NCBI GenBank assembly: GCA_020852775.1
Contig: JADZAD010000167.1
Coordinates: 1-7,641, forward strand
Length of the DNA stretch: 7,641 nt
Origin: Anaerolineae bacterium
GTDB taxonomy: Bacteria; Chloroflexota; Anaerolineae; Aggregatilineales; UBA3940
Direction of reading: 5' to 3'
Below the pieces are notes generated by a model. That model was given only the letters and a program-made list of their open reading frames with translations. It searched no databases and was not told where the DNA came from. Positions 1-7,000 of this stretch are shown here, in pieces; the first letter of the stretch is position 1; the number at the start of each line of letters is the position of its first letter. The position numbers were made by a program, and so were the translations under genes.

Positions 1-51
1 CGGGTAAAAAAGGTCTTGAGTGGCGGGCGGAAGAAGAGCCGCAGGCTGACT

Positions 52-87
52 CCTGCCGATTATAGGCACTGCTCAACGAGTGTGCAA
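52..87 (-). promoter_or_regulatory. Sigma70-type promoter reading off the left edge
   Basis: On the minus strand, TTGCAC (82-87) is followed after exactly 17 nt by a perfect TATAAT (59-64), so transcription should start near base 52 and run leftwards. It lies just downstream of the HEAT-like gene's stop (105-107), so it would start a new unit. No minus-strand ATG or GTG lies between 52 and 1, so the first codon of the gene it serves must be outside the window. The early transcript could fold a small hairpin (GCAGG...CCTGC, about 41-56). I see no terminator for the HEAT gene in bases 1-104 and no other gene there. Confidence 0.6.
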
Positions 88-104
88 TCAGGTACGGGTG
101 CGGG

Positions 105-1298
105 TCAGAGTGCCCAGGTCTGCCTGACGCGGGAGAAGGCCCAGTCTCCGCCCAACTCGCTCACGTTGTACAGCCAGCCGCGGCCAAAGTGCGCCTCAAA
201 CTGGCAGTCAAAACTCACCAGCCCCTGCCCGGCGAAGAGAAAATCAACGGGATAGCTGATTGTGATGAGCGCCCCGGTGAAGCGCGGCTTTTCAGGAAGG
301 GTGTCCTCGGTGCGGACGGGCGCGGGCGGAGGAGTAGCCGGGCTGATAGACGGGCCATGCCACTGATACCGCCACGCTCCCACGATCTCGGCATCGTTAT
401 GCTGGTAACGGGGCGGCGCCTCGCCCTCGTAGCGGCGCACCACGATCATGCAGGTCTCCGGTACACGCCCCTCACTGAGCAGAGTGTCCAGAAGCAGGTG
501 TTCCACCGCAATCCGGACGATCAGAAACCGGATCAGATCGCTCGCTTCCTCGACTTCAAGCTGCCGGTGCATCCAATAGACCGGGTTGAGGCGATCCGGT
601 GGCGGATCGGCGATGAAATCGGGCGGGTTGATCAGATGGGAGATACGCTCATCCATCAGGCCCAGCGCCCATTGTGCCGCGTCACGGGTACGGGGATCAG
701 GGTCTTCTGTCAGGTCCTCTAGATGGAACCGTTCCGTTTCGCTGCCCACGACCCCCAGCGCCCGGGTGGAGAGTGGACGCAGATATGGGTCTTCAAGCAT
801 CTCCAGGATCGTCGTGAGCGCAATCAGCCGCCCACAGTTGGCGAAGGCCATCACACCCTCCGCCAGCACACGCTCCGCGATGACGCGGCTGGGTGAAAAG
901 CGATTCTTCTCCGCGCTGATGCGGTCACGCGCCTCACTGACAAGGTCTTCCAGGGCGCTGGATGCCATCTCGTTCGGATGTGTGCTGAGCAGCCGGACTG
1001 CAAGCAGCCTTTGTTCCCAGGTGTTTGAACTCAGGAACGGGATCAGCACCTCCGCCAGCCCGTAGCGATCCACAGGGACGTATTTGTTCGCCAGGATACG
1101 CAGCGTGTTCAACGCAACAGCGCGCACGATCTCATCACGCGCCGTCTGGAGGAACTCGACGACCGCATCGAGAGCCTCGGCCTCACCCACGATCGAGAGG
1201 CGGCTCAGGGCTTCACGCTGCGCCTGCGGCGGCCCTTCCCGGAGGTCATGCAGGAGTTCAGCCTGCGTGCGGTTGTCTGGCAGGGGGTGGGTGCTCAT
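105..1298 (-). CDS. HEAT-repeat-like protein with a beta-rich C-terminal domain, unknown function
   Basis: This 397-residue protein has no family I can name. Residues about 15-215 are paired amphipathic helices with HEAT/armadillo character. Examples are 'AQREALSRLSIVGEAEALDAV' type pairs near 26-46, helices at 56-70 and 96-106, a pair at 138-167, and 'DPDPRTRDAAQWALGLM' at 199-215. Such arrays are usually protein-binding platforms. A helical stretch (about 248-275), a Pro-rich linker (about 319-338) and a probable beta-rich C-terminus (about 340-397, aromatic and Gly rich) follow. There is no signal peptide or membrane segment, so it is probably cytoplasmic. I chose the ATG at 1298, preceded by a weak GAGAGTGGA ribosome site, over a GTG at 1370. 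The GTG has no ribosome site and would translate through a perfect hairpin. It lies 83 nt behind icd on the same strand and may share its transcript. A link to icd function is not supported. Confidence 0.75.
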   Translation of the reverse strand: MSTHPLPDNRTQAELLHDLREGPPQAQREALSRLSIVGEAEALDAVVEFLQTARDEIVRAVALNTLRILANKYVPVDRYGLAEVLIPFLSSNTWEQRLLAVRLLSTHPNEMASSALEDLVSEARDRISAEKNRFSPSRVIAERVLAEGVMAFANCGRLIALTTILEMLEDPYLRPLSTRALGVVGSETERFHLEDLTEDPDPRTRDAAQWALGLMDERISHLINPPDFIADPPPDRLNPVYWMHRQLEVEEASDLIRFLIVRIAVEHLLLDTLLSEGRVPETCMIVVRRYEGEAPPRYQHNDAEIVGAWRYQWHGPSISPATPPPAPVRTEDTLPEKPRFTGALITISYPVDFLFAGQGLVSFDCQFEAHFGRGWLYNVSELGGDWAFSRVRQTWAL

Positions 1299-1333
1299 AG
1301 ATCCACTCTCGAACAACTCAGCCAGTGAGTTCA

Positions 1334-1362
1334 CCTCCGGGATGAAGTATCCATCCCGGAGG
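1334..1362 (-). terminator. Perfect 11-bp hairpin between icd and the HEAT-like gene
   Basis: CCTCCGGGATG (1334-1344) and CATCCCGGAGG (1352-1362) are exact reverse complements around a 7-nt loop. On the minus strand the hairpin begins about 20 nt after the icd stop. No T-tract follows it, so it is not a textbook intrinsic terminator. It could be a weak attenuator, an RNA-stability element protecting the icd 3' end, or a processing site lowering expression of the downstream gene. The inverted repeat is directly visible; its role is inferred. Confidence 0.5.
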
Positions 1363-1381
1363 CCTGTCACCAGCCCGAACG

Positions 1382-2638
1382 CTAAATGAACCGGTCCATA
1401 TTCCGGATGATGGCTGAAGCAAACTCAGAGGTACGCACCTCGGTCGCGCCTTCCATCTGACGGGCGAAATCGTAAGTAACGACCTTGTCCGCAATCGTCT
1501 GCTCAAAAGACTTTGTGATCAGGTCAGCGGCCTCCCACCAGCGCATGTACTCCAGCATCATCACACCGGAGAACAGCAGCGAGCCGGGGTTGACCTTATC
1601 GAGATTCGTGTACTTGGGCGCAGTGCCATGCGTCGCTTCAAACATTGCGACTTCGTCACCGATGTTCGCACCCGGAGCGATACCCACGCCACCAACCTGT
1701 GCGGCGACCGCGTCCGAGAGGTAGTCGCCGTTCAGGTTCGGCGTCGCCAGCACCTCGAACTCGGAGGGACGCAGCAGCAGATGCTGGAAGATGATGTCGG
1801 CGATGCGGTCGTTGATCAGGACCTTGCCTTCGGGCAGCTTCCCGTCATACTTCGACCACAGATCCGCCTCGCTGACGGTAACATCACTGAACTCATCACG
1901 CGCGACCTCGTAGCCCCAACGCTGGAACGCACCCTCAGTAAACTTCTGGATGTTGCCCTTGTGGACGAGTGTCACCGTCCTGCGTCCGCGGTCAAGCGCG
2001 TACTGGATCGCCATACGGACGAGGCGCTTGGTAGCGAAGGCGCTGATCGGCTTGATGCCCAGCCCAGCGTCTTCAAAGAAATGTGCACCCATTTCTTCAC
2101 GCAGGAACTTCGCCAGCTTTGCGTTCTCCGGTGTGCCGGCTTCGTACTCGATGCCGGCGTACACGTCTTCGGTGTTCTCGCGGAAGATGACGACGTTAGT
2201 CTTTTCCGGCTCGCGGACGGGGCTGGGGACTCCGCGGTACCAGCGCACCGGGCGGACACAGGAGTACAGGTCGAGCACCTGGCGCAGCGTGACGTTCAGG
2301 CTGCGGAAGCCACCACCGACCGGGGTCGTGAGCGGCCCCTTGATGCCGAGCAGATACTCGCGCATGGCGTCGAAGGTCTCTTCCGGCATGTAGTTGCCGT
2401 CATACAGAGCGGCAGCCTTCTCACCGCAGTAGATTTCCATCCATGCAATCCGGCGTGACCCGCCGTAGGCTTTCTCCACAGCAGCGTCCCAGATGCGCCT
2501 GGAGGCCGTCATGATATCGTAGCCGATGCCATCGCCTTCGATGAAAGCTACGATCGGGTGATCGGGGATGTGCGGCTTGCCGTTGACAACCGTCACCTTT
2601 TCACCGTCTGTGGGCACGGTGATATGCTGGAATGCCAT
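1382..2638 (-). CDS. icd: Isocitrate dehydrogenase, NADP-dependent
   Basis: This enzyme oxidatively decarboxylates isocitrate to 2-oxoglutarate in the TCA cycle, reducing NADP+ and using Mg2+ or Mn2+. The 418 residues match the usual length of the dimeric E. coli-type enzyme, and similarity runs end to end. The substrate site is visible as TTPVGGGFRSLNVTLRQ (104-120), with Ser113, Asn115, Arg119, Arg129, Arg153 and Tyr160 in E. coli numbering. Lys227 and the metal-binding Asp277, Asp305 and Asp309 follow. Lys342-Tyr343 in HGTAPKY and Tyr389/Arg393 in VTYDFAR match the E. coli residues that recognise the NADP 2'-phosphate, which argues against NAD use. The ATG at 2638 has a strong ribosome site, AAGGAG with a 7-nt spacer. 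Ser113, phosphorylated by AceK in E. coli, is kept, but no aceK is in the window. A promoter at 2796-2824 and a structured leader precede the gene; the HEAT-like gene follows. Confidence 0.97.
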   Translation of the reverse strand: MAFQHITVPTDGEKVTVVNGKPHIPDHPIVAFIEGDGIGYDIMTASRRIWDAAVEKAYGGSRRIAWMEIYCGEKAAALYDGNYMPEETFDAMREYLLGIKGPLTTPVGGGFRSLNVTLRQVLDLYSCVRPVRWYRGVPSPVREPEKTNVVIFRENTEDVYAGIEYEAGTPENAKLAKFLREEMGAHFFEDAGLGIKPISAFATKRLVRMAIQYALDRGRRTVTLVHKGNIQKFTEGAFQRWGYEVARDEFSDVTVSEADLWSKYDGKLPEGKVLINDRIADIIFQHLLLRPSEFEVLATPNLNGDYLSDAVAAQVGGVGIAPGANIGDEVAMFEATHGTAPKYTNLDKVNPGSLLFSGVMMLEYMRWWEAADLITKSFEQTIADKVVTYDFARQMEGATEVRTSEFASAIIRNMDRFI

Positions 2639-2789
2639 CTTCCTACTCCTTAAGCGTGGGCGAAGAGCGCGTAATCATCGGCCTGGAGGTCTCCTCCACT
2701 GGTGAGGCCGCTGAAACTCAGTCAGCGTCGCTCAATCCGTCTGTTGATACTCACATCAAACTCACGGATAGCCTGTTGATCGGGTGATT
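2639..2789 (-). promoter_or_regulatory. Structured 5' leader of icd
   Basis: From the predicted start near 2789 to the icd ATG, the mRNA would have about 150 untranslated nt. In transcript order, visible inverted repeats are TTGAT/ATCAA (2744-2759, 6-nt loop), CGCTGA/TCAGCG (2709-2727, 7-nt loop), and a nested pair with GGCCT/AGGCC (2680-2709) enclosing GGAGG/CCTCC (2685-2697, 3-nt loop). The inner GGAGG (transcript sense) can alternatively pair with an upstream CCTC at 2704-2707. The true AAGGAG ribosome site near the ATG lies outside these hairpins. I recognise no known riboswitch class. Stems are short, so folding is plausible but unproven. Confidence 0.35.
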
Positions 2790-2795
2790 GCGTAA

Positions 2796-2824
2796 ATTAT
2801 GCTCCGGGCGTTATAGCGCGTCAA
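2796..2824 (-). promoter_or_regulatory. Sigma70-type promoter of icd
   Basis: On the minus strand, TTGACG (2819-2824) and CATAAT (2796-2801) are separated by exactly 17 nt; each differs from consensus at one position. Transcription would start near 2789 and read through icd, possibly into the HEAT-like gene. The element points away from the rsfS promoter about 70 bp to the right, so the two units are divergent but their core elements do not overlap. Confidence 0.7.
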
Positions 2825-2867
2825 GCTGACTATCGGATAGTTATGGCTGTGTAATAGTTGTGGGACA

Positions 2868-2897
2868 CTGGCATTTTAGCAACATTCTTCATACAAT
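2868..2897 (+). promoter_or_regulatory. Probable promoter of rsfS
   Basis: TACAAT (2892-2897, one mismatch to TATAAT) has CTGGCA (2868-2873, four of six matches to TTGACA) 18 nt upstream. The predicted start near 2904 leaves a leader of about 46 nt before the GTG at 2950. This also argues against the longer reading frame that opens at 2860, which would start upstream of the transcript. The -35 match is only moderate. Confidence 0.45.
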
Positions 2898-2949
2898 TAG
2901 GCCAGTAGGCAGGATTTCACAGACCTTTTCAGGAGATAAACTCCTTCGA

Positions 2950-3312
2950 GTGGAAGAACAGCAGATAGCTATCAAAGAACTTGCCCGCTTCGTGGTCGAT
3001 GTGATTGCGGACAAAAAGGGAGAGGACATCGTCCTGCTGGACATCAGCAGCCAGACGGTGATTGCAGACTACTTCATCCTGTGCAGCGCGGGCAGCGATC
3101 GCCAGATCAAGGCGATCGTCAATGATATCGGTCAGCAGGTGAAGAAGGAATTTGGCATCTTTGCCCGGTCGGTAGAGGGAAATGCCGACGCAGGCTGGGT
3201 TCTGATAGACCTCGGCGACATTGTTGTGCATGTATTCAACCCTGACGCGCGTGCCTTCTACGACCTCGAAACGTGGTGGCATGAAGCCACAGTTCTGCTC
3301 AAGATGCAGTAA
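2950..3312 (+). CDS. rsfS: Ribosomal silencing factor RsfS
   Basis: RsfS (YbeB/Iojap family) binds uL14 on the large ribosomal subunit, blocks joining of the small subunit and so lowers translation in starvation or stationary phase. The 120 residues are a normal length. Family signatures are clear: 'DISSQTVIADYFI' (31-43), 'SDRQIKAI' (49-56), and the C-terminal 'GWVLIDLGDIVVHVF' (82-96) followed by 'RAFYDLETWW' (101-110). I chose the GTG at 2950 because homology begins a few residues later. AGGAG at 2931-2935 is its only nearby ribosome site, but the 14-nt spacing is long. The frame is open back to a GTG at 2860, but those extra 30 residues do not look like family sequence. In many bacteria rsfS sits beside nadD; here it stands alone between icd and a convergent ndk. 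Confidence 0.93.
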   Translation: MEEQQIAIKELARFVVDVIADKKGEDIVLLDISSQTVIADYFILCSAGSDRQIKAIVNDIGQQVKKEFGIFARSVEGNADAGWVLIDLGDIVVHVFNPDARAFYDLETWWHEATVLLKMQ

Positions 3313-3318
3313 AGCAGC

Positions 3319-3350
3319 GCGGGGCGCACTAGTGCGCCCCGCTTCGTTTC
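3319..3350 (+). terminator. Intrinsic terminator of rsfS
   Basis: GCGGGGCGCACT (3319-3330) and AGTGCGCCCCGC (3331-3342) form a 24-bp perfect palindrome, giving a very GC-rich stem of about 10 bp with a CTAG-like tip. TTCGTTTC follows on the plus strand as a short T-rich tail. It begins 6 nt after the rsfS stop. Because the stem is symmetric it could also stop transcription arriving from the convergent ndk, though the tail on that side is poorer in T. Confidence 0.8.
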
Positions 3351-3381
3351 TGGCGAATACCTGCCTCTGTGCCGGGGCTTT

Positions 3382-3400
3382 TCCGGAAGCGGCTTCCGGA
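3382..3400 (-). terminator. Hairpin abutting the ndk stop codon
   Basis: TCCGGAAG (3382-3389) and CTTCCGGA (3393-3400) form a perfect 8-bp stem with a 3-nt loop. On the minus strand it starts at the base directly after the ndk TAG (3401-3403). AAAAGCCCC follows rather than a T-tract, so it may act as 3'-end protection or an atypical terminator, backed up by the palindrome at 3319-3342. Confidence 0.45.
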
Positions 3401-3850
3401 CTACTCAAAGATCCAGCGGTCAGTCTCGCGGGCCCAGTCTACCAGTTCCTCGGGGCTGAAGTACAGCGCCACTTCCCCCGCCGCGGATTCCGGCCCGTCC
3501 GAGCCGTGGACGATATTCCGCCCGACTTCGAGGGCGAAATCACCGCGAATCGTACCCGGTTCCGCCTCAGCGGGGCGGGTGATGCCCATCGTTTTGCGCG
3601 CCACGGCGATCGCCTGCTTCCCTTCCCAGACCATTGCCACAATGGGCCCCGACGTAATGTAGTCGATCAGGCCGGGGAAGAACGGCTTGCCTTCGTGTGC
3701 GGCGTAGTGCCGCATGGCCAGTTCGCGGCTCATCTGCATGAACTTCATGCCGACAAGGCGCAGGCCGCGCCGCTCAAAGCGGCCAATTACTTCACCGATG
3801 AGCCCGCGCTGCACACCATCGGGCTTGATCAGAATCAAGGTACGCTCCAC
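3401..3850 (-). CDS. ndk: Nucleoside diphosphate kinase
   Basis: Ndk moves the gamma-phosphate of ATP to other (d)NDPs through a phosphohistidine, balancing the cell's NTP and dNTP pools. The protein has 149 residues, typical for the family. It begins with the family start 'ERTLILIKPDGVQRGLIGE' (2-20, including Lys9), has 'HYAAHEGKPFF' (48-58), and carries the active-site stretch 'GRNIVHGSDGPESA' (110-123) with the catalytic His115. The start is GTG at 3848-3850, supported by an excellent AGGAGG ribosome site 7 nt away; an ATG just upstream is out of frame. I recognise no convincing promoter between it and the terminator of the upstream TPR gene, so it may depend partly on readthrough or on a promoter of another class. 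It converges with rsfS. Confidence 0.97.
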   Translation of the reverse strand: MERTLILIKPDGVQRGLIGEVIGRFERRGLRLVGMKFMQMSRELAMRHYAAHEGKPFFPGLIDYITSGPIVAMVWEGKQAIAVARKTMGITRPAEAEPGTIRGDFALEVGRNIVHGSDGPESAAGEVALYFSPEELVDWARETDRWIFE

Positions 3851-3929
3851 GCAATATCCTCCTGCATCGTGAGTAGGGTCATCTATGGGCAGGCCACCTC
3901 AGTGCCGGTGCTAACCGCCTGGTGTATCA

Positions 3930-3959
3930 TACAAAGAGCGGGCCGTGTCGGGCCCGCTC
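3930..3959 (-). terminator. Intrinsic terminator of the TPR repeat gene
   Basis: GAGCGGGCC (3936-3944) and GGCCCGCTC (3951-3959) form a perfect 9-bp GC-rich stem with a 6-nt loop. On the minus strand it is followed by TTTGTAT. It lies about 52 nt after the TAG of the large TPR gene and about 85 nt before the ndk start, so it should largely separate these two same-strand genes. Confidence 0.7.
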
Positions 3960-4011
3960 AGGACTATACCGCAGATCAGGGCATCTATCATCCGGACGCC
4001 CGTTTTCTCCA

Positions 4012-7000
4012 CTACAACTGATCAAGTGCGGCGCGGTACATCTCAAGCGCCTGCTCCAGCGAACCCTGTGCCATGTAGGCATCGCCCAGGACGCGGCGGA
4101 AGCGCGGCGTAGCGCTGGGAGGGCCGGCCACCCGCGTCAGATCAGAGATCGTCTCGTTGATCATCTGTCCGTCACCGATCAGCTTCTCATACGATCCGAG
4201 CGCTGCATCGGTCTCTTCCCCGGCAAGCTGCTGGCGGGCGGTATTGAGAACGGAGACGAAGTCCGTGGCCTCGCCGGAAACGGCGGGGTAATCGGGCAGA
4301 AGCCCGGTCGCACGCGCCGGTGGCACAGCTTCTGCCACAGGTTCCAGCGGAACAGGTTCCGGCGCAACTGGTTCCGCTGGTTCACGTGTCTCCAGCCAGC
4401 CGGTGAGGCTCGGGGCAGGTTCCACCGGCTCGGTTTCCGGCGTAACAGGTTCCAGCACAACAGGTTCCGGCGCAACAGGGGCCTTCAACCAGTCAGGCAG
4501 TTCTTCGTCTTCGCCAGCCGATACGGGTAGCGATGTCTCAGGCTCCTTGAGCCAGTCGGGGAGTTCCTCTTCTTCTTCGGCAGCAGCCGCGGCGGACGCG
4601 GGTTCGGCGGCCACTGGTTCAGCGACTGCGGGTGTCGCTTCCTTTGCGTCACCAAACAGGTAATCAAGTTCGCTGGCTGTTTCGCTGGCGATAGCACCAT
4701 CCAGCCATGCCAGTTCTTCATCTACCCCTTCGGCTTCCTCCAGGTCGCTTACAGCAGCCTCAACCGGCTCCGGCGTCTTTTCACCAACATCCTTGAGCCA
4801 ATCGGGGAGTTCGTCCTCCTCAACGGCTTCAGCCGCCGCATCGAGGTCACGCGGGCCAGGCATCTCCGGCAGAGGGGCGTGATCCGGGGTGAGCGCCTCA
4901 GCGAGCGCCGTACCAGGCTCGACGCCCTGCGCCGCCACCTGCTCATCCAGCCAGGTCATTGCATCTGGCGCGGCAGGTTCTGGTTGCAGCGCAGCAGGTT
5001 CCGGCACAACAGCTTGTGGCACTTCCGCCGGGGGCTTGAGCCAATCGGGAAGTTCTTCCTCTTCGGCAGCGGCCTCTGGCGTCACGGAGATTGCAGCAGC
5101 CGGGGTAGCCTTGAGCCAGTCCGGCAGTTCTTCTTCCTCTCCAGCGGGAGCGGTCTCAGCAGGCGCAGAGGCCAGGGGCGTTGCCTTGAGCCAATCCGGC
5201 AGTTCTTCTTCCTCTTCAGCAGCGGACAGCGGCATCGCCATCGGAGTCATGGGCTCAGGCGCAGCCTCGGGTTCCGCAGGTGTCACCGGTTCAACAGCAG
5301 CCGCCGGGGGCTTGAGCCAGTCGGGAAGTTCTTCCTCTTCTTCCTGAGCGGCAGGGGCAGGCACAGCCAATGGTTCAGCAGGCGTTTCTTTCAGCCAGTC
5401 GGGGATATCCTCTGGCTCGGCCGCCGTTGCGGGTGCTGGCGAACTCGGAGGCGCAGGTTCAGGTACAGATGCGGCAGATTCGGATGGGGTACGGAGCCAG
5501 TCCAGGTCCTCGCTGGCTGAGACAGGTGGTTCGGACGCGGCGGTATCCGCCACGTCACCTGACGGCTTGAAATTCGGATCGTATTTCGCAGCCAGTTCCT
5601 CAAGCCACTTTACCGCGTCATCGCTGTCAAGATCGCCAGACTGAAGCCAGTCAGGGACATCACTATCCGGCGTAGCATCATCGGGTGGTACCATTAATCT
5701 GTCTCCCTCCTGTCGCGCAAGTGGTACACGTTCTGCACTGCTGGCGGCGGGCCTGGGTGTATCTGGCAGGGCAGCATCCCTGACAGATTCTCCGGATTGG
5801 ACGGCCTGGGCCGCGCTGAACGGCATACCGCTGCTCAGGCCTGTAAGCATATCATCAGACTGTACAGATGGGAAATCACCCGTCTGCCCGGCTTCCTCAA
5901 CCGGCTTCAACCATGCCGGCAGGTCGTTGTCAATCGACGCCACTTCTGCGGAATCATCACGGGCAGGGATTCCCTCCACTGGTGGCGCTGCTGTTTCCGG
6001 CTCAACCATCCACGGGGGTAGGCTATCCTGCCCGAAGGTCGGCGCGGGCGGAGCGGCTTTGTCCGTGCCGTCCAGTACGTCCTGCAGCCAGTCCGGAGGC
6101 TCTTCCCTGACAGGCAGGTTGACCCCGGTCGGCGTATCCTCCAGCAAGACTTCCTTCAACCAGTCCGGCTGGTCAGCCGCAGGGGCGGAGGCCTCCACCA
6201 CTGCGGGCGGAGCAGGGACAGGCGCTGTCGGAGTGGGCACGGGCGGCACTTCTTCCTTCAACCAGTCTGGTATATCCGGCACCGTTGAAGCCGCCGGTAC
6301 GGGTGCCGGGGCAGGCGCTGGCGGAACGAGAGGGGCCGGGGCAGCATTGAGAGCCTCATCCAGCCACGAAGGCGGCTGTGCCCCCGCCTTTGTTCCGGGT
6401 GCTGACAGGGGGCCGGTCACCCCCCGATTCTTCTCAATCCCGGTGATCTCCGCGACCCAGCTCGACGCGCTGCCTGTTGCCCGGCTCTCCGGCGTGTACT
6501 GGAGCATGTCCATCCGGAAGACATCACCGGGGGCCTGCTGGCCTTCATGCGCGATGTCGTACCACAGATACGGGTCGAGTTCCTTTACCCGGTCAAGAAA
6601 CGGTTGTGCGGCGCGGGCATCACCGGCGCGCAGCCACAGCCGCGCCAGTACACGGTTCGCGTCAACGCTGTACGGGAGTTTCTTCAGGACTTCGCTGGCG
6701 ACCTTCCCGGCCTCAACCTCACGATGTGCCGCCCACAACGCGTCCGCAAGCAGCACCTGCAGGTCGAGGCGCTCAGGGTCATTGGCGACAGCCTTACGGA
6801 TTTCTGCGATGGCCTGCTGGTGCAGCCCGCCGTTGGTGTACATCCGCGCCAGCGCACCCCCGGTAAGCTGGATGGTACGCGGAGCCTGTCCGCCACGCTG
6901 GGCGTACAGCCTGCGGATTTCTTCCTTGAGATCGCTGTTATTCGGGGCCTGCTCAAAAGCCCGTTCCAGGTGCCAGATGGCCTGGTCTATGGCGCCCAGT

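Noticed and set aside
1..60. Possible tRNA or small RNA after the left-edge promoter
   Set aside because: The visible 50 nt show no D-arm or anticodon arm pattern and only one short hairpin, so no RNA gene can be called.
189..722. Plus-strand open frame of 177 codons at the left end
   Set aside because: It is antisense to the HEAT-like gene. The minus frame is far longer and shows helical repeats; this frame shows no domain.
1628..2458. Plus-strand open frame of 276 codons
   Set aside because: It is antisense to icd, whose conserved residues are unmistakable. Long antisense frames are expected in high-GC genes.
2860..2949. Upstream GTG start extending rsfS by 30 residues
   Set aside because: The extension does not resemble RsfS, overlaps the probable promoter, and would leave a family member longer than usual.
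3851..3935. TATGAT (minus strand, just after the terminator stem) as a -10 box for ndk
   Set aside because: The matching -35 position falls inside the GC-rich terminator stem with no resemblance to TTGACA, and no extended -10 is present.
4483..5343. Regularly spaced DNA repeats suggesting a CRISPR-like array
   Set aside because: Spacing is irregular, the repeats are in frame and encode a protein motif, and the intervening sequence is low-complexity coding, not unique spacers. No cas genes are present.
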